64,000 bases of DNA. Origin: Acidimicrobiales bacterium. GTDB taxonomy: Bacteria; Actinomycetota; Acidimicrobiia; Acidimicrobiales; UBA8592. The position numbers and the translations under genes were made by a program. Positions 15,873 to 26,162 of the stretch are shown one piece after another. Numbering within the stretch: position 1 is the first letter of the stretch; the number at the start of each line of letters is the position of its first letter. The notes below the pieces were generated by a model. It searched no databases and was not told the DNA's origin. It worked only from the letters and a program-made list of their open reading frames with translations. The stretch covers positions 1 through 64,000 of the forward strand of contig JACERY010000001.1 of assembly GCA_013912105.1 (NCBI GenBank), written 5' to 3'.

Positions 15873-16468
15873 TGAAACCAGTAAGAATCATAGAAGGCAC
15901 AGCGGTCCCTTTGGACAGATCTGATGTAGACACTGACCAGATCATCCCAAGTGATTGGCTGAAGCGTGTAGAGAGAACAGGATTTGAGAAGGGATTATTC
16001 TCAGAATGGCGCGATGACCAAAGTTTTATTCTCAACGATGAATCTTACGCTAGTGCTCGAATTCTTATAGCTGGCCCAAATTTTGGAACAGGGTCTTCCA
16101 GAGAGCACGCTGTCTGGGCTATCCAACAAGCGGGGTTTGATGCCGTTATTTCACCTCGATTTGGTCCAATATTCCGGAATAATGCAACAAAAAATGGGCT
16201 TGTGCCTATAGAGATAGACTCTGAAATCAACAAACGTTTAATCCTTGAAGTAACTGCAAATGCAGACCTTTTCTTTGCTATCGACATTGAAGAACGATCT
16301 CTAGAAGTTCCACAAATTAACCTGGCCATAAACTTTGAGCTTGAGGATTCTGTAAAGGAAAGATTTTTAAAAGGTCTTGACGATATCGGCATAACCTTAG
16401 ACCACTCCGACGCAATCAAAAACTTTGAGAACACACGCGGAGAATGGCTTCCTAGCCAAAGTGAATAG
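15872..16468 (+). CDS. leuD: 3-isopropylmalate dehydratase small subunit
   Basis: Swivelling-domain partner of LeuC, 198 residues, with the usual features: AVPLDRSDVDTDQIIPSDWLK at 10-30, and FGTGSSREHAVWAIQQAGFDAVISPRF (about 68-94) holding the substrate-specifying and glycine-rich loop. Length matches E. coli LeuD (201). It is translationally coupled to leuC by a one-base overlap. With cimA, leuB and ilvE on the other strand it gives a full 2-oxobutyrate-forming pathway in about 10 kb. Confidence 0.94.
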   Translation: MKPVRIIEGTAVPLDRSDVDTDQIIPSDWLKRVERTGFEKGLFSEWRDDQSFILNDESYASARILIAGPNFGTGSSREHAVWAIQQAGFDAVISPRFGPIFRNNATKNGLVPIEIDSEINKRLILEVTANADLFFAIDIEERSLEVPQINLAINFELEDSVKERFLKGLDDIGITLDHSDAIKNFENTRGEWLPSQSE

Positions 16469-16542
16469 AAATACTTGAATTACTGGAACTAAATGCTCCT
16501 TGGATACGTCTGATGTGCATAATATCTTAGAGGGGAAATAAA

Positions 16543-18813
16543 ATGAAAAAAATTGTTGTGATTGCCGTGTTAACGGGGCTTTCTATAATTGCTTGTTCTA
16601 CCTCGGAGAGCTCCTTACAGTCCACCGGCACCGTTGATCTTCGCTCTGATGATATTCAACTTCTAAGCAACCTCATTCCCTTTGATGACTGCGATAATTT
16701 GCTTACGCACATTAAGGAAGAAGCTAGTGAAAGGGTGGGGCCTTACGGCCTGGATAACACTGGGTACCCTATTTGGATTGAAGGTGAAGTTTTACGATCA
16801 GAAGTTGCGATAGCGGAATCTGGGCCTTCCATTGCTATGCAAGAATCAACCGCTTCTGATTCAAGTTTTTCAGACTCATCTCAATCAGGAACGGTTGACT
16901 TTACTGGAACAAATGTTCAAGAATTAGGGGTAGATGAACCTGATATAATCAAGACAGACGGTGAACGAATACTTACCTTAACTAATGGAGTTCTTTCACT
17001 AATTGCAGTTAACAATGGAAATGGTTCCTTAACAGACCAATTGATTATTGGTGATGAATTCTATGGCTACGAGCTTTTTATCCACGATGACAGCGCTTTT
17101 CTTTTCGCGAACGGTGGAGGTTATTCTGTAATTCCGTTTGATTCTGAAGTTAACGACACCCCCCAAGGTTTTTATCAAGCTCAGGCCCAAATCGTTGAAG
17201 TTGATATATCTGACCCATTTAATCTTCGAATAACGAGCCAGATGACGATAGCCGGAAACTATTTAAGCGCTCGGTTAGTGGGGTCAACGATCCGTATGGC
17301 TATAAACAGTGCCCCAAACCAACTTGAGTGGGTTTACCCAAGTAATCCAGGTTCAGAAGAAAGAGCAACACGTTTTAACAAAGAACTTATCGCGGAATCA
17401 ACACTTGATGATTGGGTTCCGTCTTTTCAATTAATTTCAGATGCCTCAACAGAAACAGGACAACTTATCCCCTGCGATAAACTCCATAAACCAAATATAT
17501 TTTCTGGGTTTGATGTAGTTTCTGTATTGAGTTTTGATATCAACAGCGGATTAACATCTGGGGATGGTGTAGCGGTTTTCGCTGGTGGTCAGACAGTGTA
17601 TTCTTCTTCAGACCGGTTCTATATAGCGACAACCAAATGGGCTGATGCGGGCATGTCAGACGATGATTTCGAAATTTGGTCAGACTCATACAGTACTGAC
17701 GTTCATGCTTTCTCTATAAGCGTTAATAATCCTGCAGAATACGTTGCTTCTGGGAGTATTGATGGGACGCTGTTAAATCAATTCTCCATGGATGAGCACG
17801 ATGGGTACCTTCGAATCGTAACCACGACTGGATCTCCATGGAGTGAACAAAACCGAAGCGAATCGCAACTAGTTGTGATGGAAGAGCAAGGAGATTCTTT
17901 AATTCAGGTGGGTCAGGTCGGTGGATTAGGGAAAGGTGAATCATTATATTCAGTTCGGCTTTTGGATGACATTGGGTTCGCTGTCACCTTTCGACAAATC
18001 GACCCCTTCTACGTAATAGACTTAAACGATCCCTTAAACCCTGAAGTCGTTGGCGAGTTGAAGATTCCCGGATTTTCAACTTACCTGCATCCTATTGATG
18101 ACAATATTGTGCTTGGCATCGGGCAAAACGCTACCGAACAGGGAAGAATTTTGGGGTTAAAAGTTAGTTCCTTTGATGTCTCTAACCCCACAAACCCTTT
18201 TGAAACTTCCACATGGGTGCTTGACGATACTAATTCCTTTGCCGAATATGATCATAGAGCTTTCCAGATAAAGGACCGTTTAGCGGTTTTGCCAATTCAG
18301 AGTTGGTCAAATGACAATGGCGCTGTGCTCTTACAAATAGACACCAACGGCGAATTAACACAAAAAGGGCTTATTACACACGCAGCAACCGATAATGAAA
18401 AAACTACAGATTGCAAAATCTTAGATAGTGAGATTTTTATTGGCACCCAATTGGAATACCTCGCAGAAGATTTTCTTGAAGAAAGTGCACCTCATGTTCA
18501 ACTTTGCGGACCTAATGATGCAGGAGGATATGGATCTGACTATTGTGACATACTCCCTATCAATGAATTGCATAATTATGTTGGCGATTTAGCAGCAGAA
18601 GAAGTTCTCGAGATTATTGAAGCTAACCCTTCTGACCGGATTGAACAGTGCTGGCCGTCAGGACCCAGGTGGGACTTACAAGTTCAGCGTAGTCTCTTCA
18701 TTAATGATTCTCTTTGGACTATGAGTTGGAACCGTCTTCAGTCCAATGGAATAAGTGACGACGATGATCTGGGACAAACTCCTGTTATCTCAATTATCCC
18801 ACTTGATAACTAA
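16543..18813 (+). CDS. Secreted beta-propeller lipoprotein (PF09826-type)
   Basis: A 756-residue protein with a lipoprotein signal peptide: MKKIVVIAVLTGLSIIAC places the lipidated cysteine at residue 18. The mature protein carries the hallmark VQELGVDEPDIIKTDGERIL (about 126-145) of the bacterial C-terminal beta-propeller family. Repeated blade-like elements follow (VVEVDISDPFNLRI, FYVIDLNDPLNPEVVGELKIPG, VSSFDVSNPTNPFE). The family occurs in Actinobacteria, Firmicutes and archaea as cell-surface protein of unknown biochemical role. The blades are thought to mediate protein binding. A good GAGGGG sits before the ATG. A 13-bp hairpin terminator lies 13 bases after the stop. Confidence 0.85.
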   Translation: MKKIVVIAVLTGLSIIACSTSESSLQSTGTVDLRSDDIQLLSNLIPFDDCDNLLTHIKEEASERVGPYGLDNTGYPIWIEGEVLRSEVAIAESGPSIAMQESTASDSSFSDSSQSGTVDFTGTNVQELGVDEPDIIKTDGERILTLTNGVLSLIAVNNGNGSLTDQLIIGDEFYGYELFIHDDSAFLFANGGGYSVIPFDSEVNDTPQGFYQAQAQIVEVDISDPFNLRITSQMTIAGNYLSARLVGSTIRMAINSAPNQLEWVYPSNPGSEERATRFNKELIAESTLDDWVPSFQLISDASTETGQLIPCDKLHKPNIFSGFDVVSVLSFDINSGLTSGDGVAVFAGGQTVYSSSDRFYIATTKWADAGMSDDDFEIWSDSYSTDVHAFSISVNNPAEYVASGSIDGTLLNQFSMDEHDGYLRIVTTTGSPWSEQNRSESQLVVMEEQGDSLIQVGQVGGLGKGESLYSVRLLDDIGFAVTFRQIDPFYVIDLNDPLNPEVVGELKIPGFSTYLHPIDDNIVLGIGQNATEQGRILGLKVSSFDVSNPTNPFETSTWVLDDTNSFAEYDHRAFQIKDRLAVLPIQSWSNDNGAVLLQIDTNGELTQKGLITHAATDNEKTTDCKILDSEIFIGTQLEYLAEDFLEESAPHVQLCGPNDAGGYGSDYCDILPINELHNYVGDLAAEEVLEIIEANPSDRIEQCWPSGPRWDLQVQRSLFINDSLWTMSWNRLQSNGISDDDDLGQTPVISIIPLDN

Positions 18814-18826
18814 CTGAGTAAAACTA

Positions 18827-18855
18827 ATGAATGCGCCTCCAAGAGGCGCATTCAT
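18827..18855 (+). terminator. Hairpin terminator after the beta-propeller gene
   Basis: Perfect 13-bp stem ATGAATGCGCCTC / GAGGCGCATTCAT with a CAA loop, starting 13 bases after the stop codon. The following bases (ATATGTCTCTCTTTC) are T-rich though not a pure T run. It separates the lipoprotein gene from the sunset-domain gene. Confidence 0.75.
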
Positions 18856-18945
18856 ATATGTCTCTCTTTCGAGAGCAAGGGTTGGGAGTTACACTATATC
18901 CGAATTTTTATTGTCGTCTTTGTTTGAACCTTCTAAGATATTTAT

Positions 18946-19329
18946 ATGAGAATTATCAAACGCATCCTCAAACTTGCTGTCATCACTGCAGTTGTGGGAG
19001 CTTTAGTATCCTGGCTCCGTAGCCGCTCTTCGGAAGAGAATGAAGATTCTGAAGAAGAAGATCTACCTTGGCCGCCAATTCACACTACTGAGCCCGACAG
19101 CGCTTCTAAAGTGGTTGAACCCAATGATGGAAGTCCAGTAGAACCAAGAGAGTGGCTTTCTTGCGATGAGAGCGGCAACTGCCCTGAATCTCACCCTATA
19201 AAAGCTAAAGACAGCAGTGGCCTTTACCATATTCCTGGCGGAAATATCTACGAACGAACAATACCGGACCGGTGTTATGCAACTATAGAAGCCGCCGAGG
19301 CTGATGGTTATCGACAGTCTCAACGATAA
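18946..19329 (+). CDS. Sunset-domain protein with an N-terminal anchor
   Basis: A 127-residue protein with an N-terminal hydrophobic segment (about 6-24), an acidic linker (SSEENEDSEEEDLPWPP) and a C-terminal sunset domain (about 82-127). In the C-terminal part the pattern SGLYHIPGGNIYERTIPDRCYATIEAAEADGYRQSQ is the recognisable consensus, with YHxPG, a Cys and a terminal GYRxS. The domain is common at the ends of actinobacterial envelope proteins and is of unknown function. The gene is convergent with serA, 12 nt apart. The start ATG leaves the anchor intact. Confidence 0.8.
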   Translation: MRIIKRILKLAVITAVVGALVSWLRSRSSEENEDSEEEDLPWPPIHTTEPDSASKVVEPNDGSPVEPREWLSCDESGNCPESHPIKAKDSSGLYHIPGGNIYERTIPDRCYATIEAAEADGYRQSQR

Positions 19330-19341
19330 GTTTTCAATTCT

Positions 19342-20910
19342 CTAGTCAGGTAAATTAACGATGGAGCATTCTGTGACACCGTCAGTGTTGATGAGTTTCT
19401 CACCTATAGCTTGAGGTACGGGGTTCTGAGTGGAAATAACCATCAATGCACCCAAACCATCTTTACTTCGCCCTACATTCATATCAGCTATGTTTATGCC
19501 GTTTTCTCCGAGAATTGTTCCAACTTCACCAATTACTCCAGGACGGTCATCGTTTCTTAAAACAATCATATGCTCACTTGGCGGAACATCAACAGTATGA
19601 TCATCCACCATCACGATTCTATGATCACCTCTCAATCCGATGACTGTTCCAGCAATTGAGTGACCTCCACCTTCTATTTTTATTGTGTTTAAATAGTCAA
19701 AAGCTGTTGTAGTGTTTCTAGATTCGATAACTACTCCTTGTTCTTTTGCCACGTTAAGTGCATTTACAAACGAAACTGCCTGTTCTTGACTAGCTAAAAG
19801 ACCTTTTACTGCCGAAAGTTCAGTAATCTTATTGTCATAGCCGCCTATCTCTCCGGCGAATTCTATTTTAATAGCCCTGGGAAGTGTTTGACATAGGCCA
19901 GCGAATAATGCACCTAGCTTTTCGGCTAATGGAAGAAATGGTCGAACAGTTTCAGTAGCATCAGATGCAGAGACATTCACTGCGAACGGAACAAACCTCC
20001 CTTGTAAAGCTAAGTCAACCTGTTCGGCTATCGTAATGCCTGCTTTCTCTTGAGCTTCTTTAGTGCTAGCGCCTAGATGTGGGGTAACAACGACGTTGGG
20101 GTGTCCGAAAAGAGGTGACTTAGTTGTAGGTTCGGTTTCAAATACATCCAAAGCAGCACCGGCGACCTGCCCAGACCTAATGGCTGTATCAAGGTCTGAC
20201 TCATTTATGATCCCGCCTCTAGCAACATTTACTATCCGAAGGTTAGGTTTTGCGTACGCTAGTGTTTCCTTTGAAATAAGGTCTACAGTTTCAGGTGTCT
20301 TTGCAACATGTATAGTCACGAAGTCAGAAATTTCCATTAGTTCTTTTAAAGTTAGAAGATCAACGGAGAGTTGCTTTGCCCTTTCCGGTTCCACAAAAGG
20401 GTCATAAGCAACTAACTTCATTCCAAATGAAAGAGCACGTTGTGCTACAAGTTTCCCTATTCGTCCTAGTCCAATAATGCCAAGTGTTTTGTCTGCAAGT
20501 TCAACCCCAGTCCATTTGCTTCTTTCCCATCTACCATTTCGGAGTGCTTCATCAGCTGGTGGAATATTTCGTGCTTGGCTGAGGAGTAACGCCATAGTAT
20601 GTTCTGCAGCTGAGAGGATGTTTGACTTTGGAGCATTGACTACCATAACTCCTTGGTCGGTAGCTGCTTCTACGTCGACATTATCTAACCCGATTCCAGC
20701 TCTCCCTACGACTAGAAGATCTTTTCCTTTGGAAATTATTTCTTTCGTAATTGTTGTGGCTGACCGAACAATAACTGCGTGAGCTGTTTCAATTGCCTTT
20801 ATTAGTTCTGCTTCAGAAAGGTCGAGTTGAATATCTACTTCGTAACCTGAATTCTCCAAAAGCTCTATTCCAGATTGTGCTATTTTCTCGGTAACAAGAA
20901 CTCGAAACAT
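19342..20910 (-). CDS. serA: D-3-phosphoglycerate dehydrogenase
   Basis: First enzyme of serine synthesis, 522 residues, which is the long type with an intervening (ASB) domain and a C-terminal ACT domain as in Mycobacterium. The Rossmann motif is LGIIGLGRIGKLVAQRA (about 143-159). VARGGIINESDL and VVTPHLGASTKEAQ contain the catalytic Arg/Glu/His region. The ACT domain MIVLRNDDRPGVIGEVGTIL begins near 450 and should bind serine for feedback inhibition. It stands alone on the minus strand. serC lies 5 kb away. Confidence 0.95.
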   Translation of the reverse strand: MFRVLVTEKIAQSGIELLENSGYEVDIQLDLSEAELIKAIETAHAVIVRSATTITKEIISKGKDLLVVGRAGIGLDNVDVEAATDQGVMVVNAPKSNILSAAEHTMALLLSQARNIPPADEALRNGRWERSKWTGVELADKTLGIIGLGRIGKLVAQRALSFGMKLVAYDPFVEPERAKQLSVDLLTLKELMEISDFVTIHVAKTPETVDLISKETLAYAKPNLRIVNVARGGIINESDLDTAIRSGQVAGAALDVFETEPTTKSPLFGHPNVVVTPHLGASTKEAQEKAGITIAEQVDLALQGRFVPFAVNVSASDATETVRPFLPLAEKLGALFAGLCQTLPRAIKIEFAGEIGGYDNKITELSAVKGLLASQEQAVSFVNALNVAKEQGVVIESRNTTTAFDYLNTIKIEGGGHSIAGTVIGLRGDHRIVMVDDHTVDVPPSEHMIVLRNDDRPGVIGEVGTILGENGINIADMNVGRSKDGLGALMVISTQNPVPQAIGEKLINTDGVTECSIVNLPD

Positions 20911-21031
20911 GTATCTAATCTAGATCTTCTTTGCGCAGAAACGAACGCATAACTAAAAGTATAGATCTATTTAACAGGTAGCGAATCTAACTCGGGGCGC
21001 TAATATCAAACTATTAGAAGAAGGGATAACT

Positions 21032-22213
21032 GTGACTGATTTAGATTTCAAAGGCTTTGATTGTGATCATCATTATTATGAAGCCGAAGATGCCTTCACT
21101 CGCCATTTGGATCCCCTCATGGCCACAAGGGCAATGCAATGGGTTTCGGTGAATGAGAAAAAACGGCTTATGGTAGGAGGTCAGATCAACCGATTTATTC
21201 CAAATCCAACTTTTGACCCGGTAGCAAAACCCGGTTGTCTAGACGATTATTTTCGAGGGAAAATTTCAGTAACCGATATTCGAGATGCTTTTGGTGAGTT
21301 AGAACCGATTTCGGCAAGGCCTGAATATCGAAATAAAGATTCGAGAATTGCATTACTTGATGAGCAAAGATTGGAAGGTTGCTTCCTTTTCCCAACTTTA
21401 GGTGTGGGGATGGAGTCAGCGTTAGAACAAGATTTACCAGCTTTGCAGGCTGCGTTTACTGCCTTTAATAGATGGCTGGCCGAAGACTGGGGATTCAGCT
21501 ACCAAGAACGTTTATTTGGGGCAGCTTATATAACTCTTTCGAATGTGAATCACGCAATTAGCGAACTTGAATTTGCGCTTGATAACGATGCCCGCTTGAT
21601 TAATCTTCGAGCATCGGCCGTGACCACAGCAGAAGGCCAAAAAAATCCGGGAGATCCTTGTTTTGATGATTTCTGGGAACGAGTCAACAACTCTGGCATA
21701 ACTGTAGCTTTTCATGCTGGTGATGCTGCATACAATTTTCTCTTCGGCCACTGGGGTTTATCAACAGAATTTGAGGCTTTCCGGTATGACCCGCTGAAGC
21801 GGTTGCTTAACTACTCAAATATTGCTGACACAGTAGCGGCACTTATCAGTAGCGGACTTTTTAGTCGGTTCCCGAACATCCGAGTGTGCACAATTGAAAA
21901 CGGGTCTGATTGGGTTAGTGGACTCATAAAAAGATTTTCTAAAGCGTATAAGCAAGCTAGCTATGCATTTGCGGAAAACCCTATTGAGACATTCCAGAAA
22001 CATATCTGGGTTGCGCCGTACTATGAAGATGACCTAGCTGAACTTAGGGAGTTAATTGGAGTTGAACATATTCTGTTCGGATCTGACTACCCCCATGCAG
22101 AAGGTCTAGCTGTTCCTATGGACTTCGCAAATGATTTGCATGGGTTTTCAGACGAGGAAATCAAGAAAATTATGAGCAGTAACGGCAAACAGCTCATTAC
22201 TCCTAGCCGGTAA
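21032..22213 (+). CDS. Amidohydrolase (Amidohydro_2) family protein
   Basis: A metal-dependent hydrolase or decarboxylase of 393 residues. DCDHHYYE near the N-terminus gives the metal-binding D/HxH-type site, VAFHAGDAAY (about 226-235) a further His, and LFGSDYPHAEG (about 350-360) the conserved Asp near the end of the barrel. Members of PF04909 act on carboxylic aromatic or lactone substrates. Actinobacteria and marine bacteria carry many paralogues of unknown substrate. The start is GTG with AGAAGGG before it. The thioesterase gene starts 6 nt downstream, so the two are likely one operon. Confidence 0.82.
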   Translation: MTDLDFKGFDCDHHYYEAEDAFTRHLDPLMATRAMQWVSVNEKKRLMVGGQINRFIPNPTFDPVAKPGCLDDYFRGKISVTDIRDAFGELEPISARPEYRNKDSRIALLDEQRLEGCFLFPTLGVGMESALEQDLPALQAAFTAFNRWLAEDWGFSYQERLFGAAYITLSNVNHAISELEFALDNDARLINLRASAVTTAEGQKNPGDPCFDDFWERVNNSGITVAFHAGDAAYNFLFGHWGLSTEFEAFRYDPLKRLLNYSNIADTVAALISSGLFSRFPNIRVCTIENGSDWVSGLIKRFSKAYKQASYAFAENPIETFQKHIWVAPYYEDDLAELRELIGVEHILFGSDYPHAEGLAVPMDFANDLHGFSDEEIKKIMSSNGKQLITPSR

Positions 22214-22219
22214 GTCTAA

Positions 22220-23029
22220 ATGGCGTTGCACGACGATGTGGCTTTAAAGAGCCTTGGTGATGGGTTCTTCTCAGTTAATATAGTTGACAATTATTGGATT
22301 ATCGCAGGCCCTAATGGAGGGTATTTAGGTGCGATACTCGCAGCTGCTGGCGATATTCATCTATCTGGAAATGGGCGTCAGCTACGTAGCATCACTTTGC
22401 ATTTTTTAAAGCCACCAACAATTGGAGAGGTGAAAGTACATGTTCAAACTCTACGAAGTGGAAAATCAGTAGATTTTCTACGATTAGAGATGGAACAAAA
22501 CGAAGTTCCTGTTCTAATCGCAACGGGAGTTTGGGCTTTAGGAAGCGAAATACTTAACCAACCAAGATTACTAATGCCAAATGTTCCCGACCCTTATTCA
22601 TGTCCTCCAGCAATACGTTTAACTGAGACGCCTACTCGACTTCATGAACAGTGGGACATACGCTCTGTGCAGACAGATATCAGCGGAGGGGGCAAGCATG
22701 CTGATGAGACTGTAGGCCCAGAGTTGACTTGGTGGATTCGACCTATTGAAACGACTCCCATGTCCTCACCATTAGTTGTTGCAATGTCTGATGCTCTTCC
22801 CCCACCTATTTTCGTTTCCTCCCCTGAACTTAGACTTGTACCCACGATTGATCTAACAGTCCATATTCGCACTGATTTAAATTCCCTTGTCTGGGATTCT
22901 GATTCTTGGGTTCTTGCTAAATTCTCAACAAAGCACGCCTCGGAAGGTTTCTTAGAAGAAGACGGATTCTTATGGGATCAAAATGGTTATTTGTTGGGAA
23001 TGAGTCGCCAGTTAGCAATAGCGCGTTAA
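22220..23029 (+). CDS. Acyl-CoA thioesterase-like protein (TesB/4HBT_3 type)
   Basis: A 269-residue double-hotdog protein. The first hotdog contains AGPNGGYLGAILAAA (about 30-44) and LRSITLHFLKPPTIGEV, typical of the thioesterase-like superfamily. The second hotdog (about 160-265) contains the conserved PTIDLTVHIRTDL segment. It would hydrolyse acyl-CoA esters, but chain length is unknown. It lies 6 nt after the amidohydrolase gene and is convergent with the S9 peptidase gene 6 nt away. Confidence 0.78.
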   Translation: MALHDDVALKSLGDGFFSVNIVDNYWIIAGPNGGYLGAILAAAGDIHLSGNGRQLRSITLHFLKPPTIGEVKVHVQTLRSGKSVDFLRLEMEQNEVPVLIATGVWALGSEILNQPRLLMPNVPDPYSCPPAIRLTETPTRLHEQWDIRSVQTDISGGGKHADETVGPELTWWIRPIETTPMSSPLVVAMSDALPPPIFVSSPELRLVPTIDLTVHIRTDLNSLVWDSDSWVLAKFSTKHASEGFLEEDGFLWDQNGYLLGMSRQLAIAR

Positions 23030-23035
23030 CAAAAG

Positions 23036-24958
23036 TTACTGGATAGATACTTTTACGATGGTATCTGGTGATTGAAAATCAAAGATCTGCGAAAAGAACG
23101 AGTATTCAGCTTCTAATGCAGCAATGATATTCTCTGCTTTTCTGAACCCATGCCCCTCTCCTTCAAATAATAGATACGAGTGCCTGATACCATTTTCTTT
23201 TAACGAATCCACTACTAGTTCAGCTTGATTTGGTGGGACTACCGCATCTTCAGAGCCTTGCAAAATAATCATAGGGCTCGTGAATTTTTCTGTGTGGTTT
23301 ATAGGTGACCTATTAAAGTATTTTTCTTTTTGCTGGGGATATTCGCCTATAAGTCGGTCGAGATATCTCGATTCAAATTTATGAGTGTCCCTAGCTAAGA
23401 TTTCTAAATCTGCTACTCCATATCTACTAGCTCCAGCTGAGAAATCTTGATAGAAAGCTAAAGCAGCAAGAACTGTGAACCCTCCAGCGCTTCCACCTTT
23501 TATAGCTATCTTTTCTGGATTTACTATCCCTTCGCTAATAAGGTAACGGGCTGCTGCCACACAATCTGCCACATCTACTTCCCCCCATTGCCCATTGAGG
23601 TCTTCCATAAACTTACGGCCATAGCCGGTGCTACCCCGGTAATCAACATCGGCTACTGCCCAACCCCGGCTGGTCCAATAGCGTAAAGCCATAGACAATT
23701 CATTCCGTGATGAACCAGTTGGCCCACCATGGGCTAGTACCAATAACGGCGGTTTATCTTTAGGTGGACCCTTTACCAAAGGATGAGCTGGGCTGTAGAA
23801 CCGAACATACGCATAATTATCGTCAAGCGTAGGAAAACGAAGCAACCTAGGTGGCGTAAAGTATCCATCATCAAGAAGGTGAGGTTTTGGGCTTTGGATG
23901 ATCTCCTCAAGCTCTGAAAATTTAACTATCGAAGGACCTGTTTTATGATTTGCTGCAAGAACAATTGTTTCATCATCAGCGTTCAGTCTTAATTGATGGA
24001 TAACTGACCATTGAATCTTTTTTGTTCCCAAGCTTGTTGCTATCGAAGTCGATCCATTCGGTTCGGTGATTGCAGCAACAGCGGTTCCATCTGACCTGAT
24101 AGCGTACCTTGATTGATCTAGAACCCATAAAGGCCTGGAGATATCGAACTCTCCTCCGATAACTAAATCATTTTTTTGATCATTAAATCTGTAAAGATTA
24201 GACCAACCTGAGCGATCACTGAGGTAGAAGAGTTCAGTTGATGGCGACCATTCAGGTTGAGAAATTGACTCGGTTTCACCACCGGCGATTTTTTTTCCTT
24301 TTATAACTTTCCCGTCATTTAATTGACCAACCCAAAGCTCAGTTCCCCACCAAGGCATCGAAGGGTGATTCCATTGAACCCAGGCGAGGAATTCTCCGTC
24401 TGGAGATGGGCGTGGGAATGCATAAAAGTCCGCGCCGGCGACAAGTTCAAAAATATTCATACTTCCATCTGTTGCTATTGCTACTAATTGATTATCTGGC
24501 TCTATTGGGAAATCCTCACGTAGATAGTGGATCTCTCGTACGCAAATACACCATAAGCCATCCGGAGTAATGCGACCATCAGCAAACCGCCATTCTTCCC
24601 CATCTGGGGGTTCCGGAGTGAGAATAACAGGAGGGCTGCCTTCACTTTTTTTTCTGACTCTTTGATCGTCAAATTCTACATAGAATAAAGATGAACGATG
24701 AGTCCACCATGCTCCACCACCGTATTCGTGAACTCGTGATCGAACATTGGAACCTTCTGGCGTTATTTCTTTTGGAGTTTCACCATTCTTTTGAGAAATT
24801 ATAGCAACGCGACCGCCTTCGTCAGGTCTAGATTCAGACCACCAAATATTTGAATTATCAGTTTTAATCTCGGTGATGCTTGCGACACCTTCAACTAATG
24901 AAGAAGCAGTAATTGGAGAATCCCAACTTCCATAAGGCTTCATATATTTAGCCTCCAT
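23036..24958 (-). CDS. S9-family prolyl oligopeptidase/dipeptidyl aminopeptidase
   Basis: A serine peptidase of 640 residues with an N-terminal beta-propeller (about 20-370) and a C-terminal alpha/beta-hydrolase. The nucleophile is in KGGSAGGFT (near 490), the acid in QGSEDAVVPP and the histidine in EGEGHGFRKAEN. The oxyanion element is LAHGGPTGSS. No signal peptide is visible, so it is likely cytosolic and would degrade short peptides. It begins 4 nt downstream of the aminotransferase stop, so the two genes are probably one transcript. Confidence 0.9.
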   Translation of the reverse strand: MEAKYMKPYGSWDSPITASSLVEGVASITEIKTDNSNIWWSESRPDEGGRVAIISQKNGETPKEITPEGSNVRSRVHEYGGGAWWTHRSSLFYVEFDDQRVRKKSEGSPPVILTPEPPDGEEWRFADGRITPDGLWCICVREIHYLREDFPIEPDNQLVAIATDGSMNIFELVAGADFYAFPRPSPDGEFLAWVQWNHPSMPWWGTELWVGQLNDGKVIKGKKIAGGETESISQPEWSPSTELFYLSDRSGWSNLYRFNDQKNDLVIGGEFDISRPLWVLDQSRYAIRSDGTAVAAITEPNGSTSIATSLGTKKIQWSVIHQLRLNADDETIVLAANHKTGPSIVKFSELEEIIQSPKPHLLDDGYFTPPRLLRFPTLDDNYAYVRFYSPAHPLVKGPPKDKPPLLVLAHGGPTGSSRNELSMALRYWTSRGWAVADVDYRGSTGYGRKFMEDLNGQWGEVDVADCVAAARYLISEGIVNPEKIAIKGGSAGGFTVLAALAFYQDFSAGASRYGVADLEILARDTHKFESRYLDRLIGEYPQQKEKYFNRSPINHTEKFTSPMIILQGSEDAVVPPNQAELVVDSLKENGIRHSYLLFEGEGHGFRKAENIIAALEAEYSFFSQIFDFQSPDTIVKVSIQ

Positions 24959-24962
24959 AATG

Positions 24963-26162
24963 TTAAGAAAGTAGGTTTGCTATACGTTCAATTCCTTCAG
25001 TCAAATCTTCATCACTTAAAGCAAAGGAAAGCCTTGCGTAACCTGGAGACCCAAAGGCTTCACCGGGGACAACTGCGACATGTATCTCATCTAAAAAAAT
25101 CTGCGCGAGGTCAACAGTGCTTTCAACTATCTTTCCAGCTACTTTTGCGCCCAAAATATCTTTAAAATTTGGAAACGCGTAGAATGCCCCTTGTGGCTCG
25201 ATCAATGAAACGCCATCTATTCCTTTGAGCATCGTAAACATTAGTTCTCTTCTTCTGTCGAATGCCACTCTCATCTCTTCAACTGCTTCTAAAGAGCCAG
25301 ATATAGCAGCGATAGCAGCTTTTTGACTGATATTTGCAACATTAGATGTTTGGTGCGATTGAAGAGTTGAAGAGGCTTTCGCTATGTCCTTTGGCGCTAT
25401 TATCCAACCAACTCTCCATCCGGTCATAGCAAAAGTTTTAGCTACCCCATTTAATATCACTGTTTTATCTGCACATTCTGGAACGAGTTGAGGTAATGAG
25501 TAGTGAGTATTTGAGCCATAGACTAAGTGCTCATAGATCTCATCAGTAATTATCCAAATATTATTCGCTGATGCCCATTCCCCAATAGCTTCTATCTCCT
25601 CTTTCGGGTAGACAGCGCCAGTTGGGTTGGATGGCGAAACAAAAATAAGAGCTTTGGTTCTTTCCGTAAGCGAAGCATTTAATTGGTCTACTGAAACACG
25701 AAACCCTGTTTCTTCTGATGTTGGGAGGACAGTGGTCGTAGCGCCTGCAAGGGCTATTGGCTCTGGGTATGTCGTCCAATACGGTGAAGGAAGAAGAACT
25801 TCATCTCCTGCATTGAGAAGAACTTGCATGCAATTATAAACAGCGTGCTTTCCACCGTTTGTAATGACTACTTGGTCGGGTGAAATTTGCACTCCAGAGT
25901 CACGGAGAGTCTTTTCTGCTATAGCTTCTTTCAGTTCTGGCAAACCTCCTGCTGGACTATAACGGTGACTTGATACTTCTGAGCAAGCTTTAATCGCTGC
26001 TTCAACAATATGTGGCGGAGTTGGAAAATCTGGTTCTCCAGCCCCGAACCCAATTACGGGAGCGCCCGCAGCTTTAAGTTCCTTTGCTTTCGAAGTGACA
26101 GCCAAGGTTGCTGATGGAGCTATAGCTCCAACTCTTTTCGAAATCCGAGACTTTTCTGACAC
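24963..26162 (-). CDS. Aspartate-type aminotransferase (class I/II, PLP)
   Basis: A 399-residue aminotransferase of the I-beta/I-gamma type. [15 protein letters not shown] at 38-52 is the substrate-loop signature, [10 protein letters not shown] (about 175) binds the cofactor, and Lys near 239 in [16 protein letters not shown] forms the Schiff base. The C-terminal Arg region ([10 protein letters not shown]) holds the carboxylate-binding residue. It likely interconverts aspartate and oxaloacetate, though other substrates (arogenate, alanine) are possible in this subgroup. It leads a two-gene unit with the S9 peptidase. Confidence 0.88.
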   Translation of the reverse strand: MSEKSRISKRVGAIAPSATLAVTSKAKELKAAGAPVIGFGAGEPDFPTPPHIVEAAIKACSEVSSHRYSPAGGLPELKEAIAEKTLRDSGVQISPDQVVITNGGKHAVYNCMQVLLNAGDEVLLPSPYWTTYPEPIALAGATTTVLPTSEETGFRVSVDQLNASLTERTKALIFVSPSNPTGAVYPKEEIEAIGEWASANNIWIITDEIYEHLVYGSNTHYSLPQLVPECADKTVILNGVAKTFAMTGWRVGWIIAPKDIAKASSTLQSHQTSNVANISQKAAIAAISGSLEAVEEMRVAFDRRRELMFTMLKGIDGVSLIEPQGAFYAFPNFKDILGAKVAGKIVESTVDLAQIFLDEIHVAVVPGEAFGSPGYARLSFALSDEDLTEGIERIANLLS

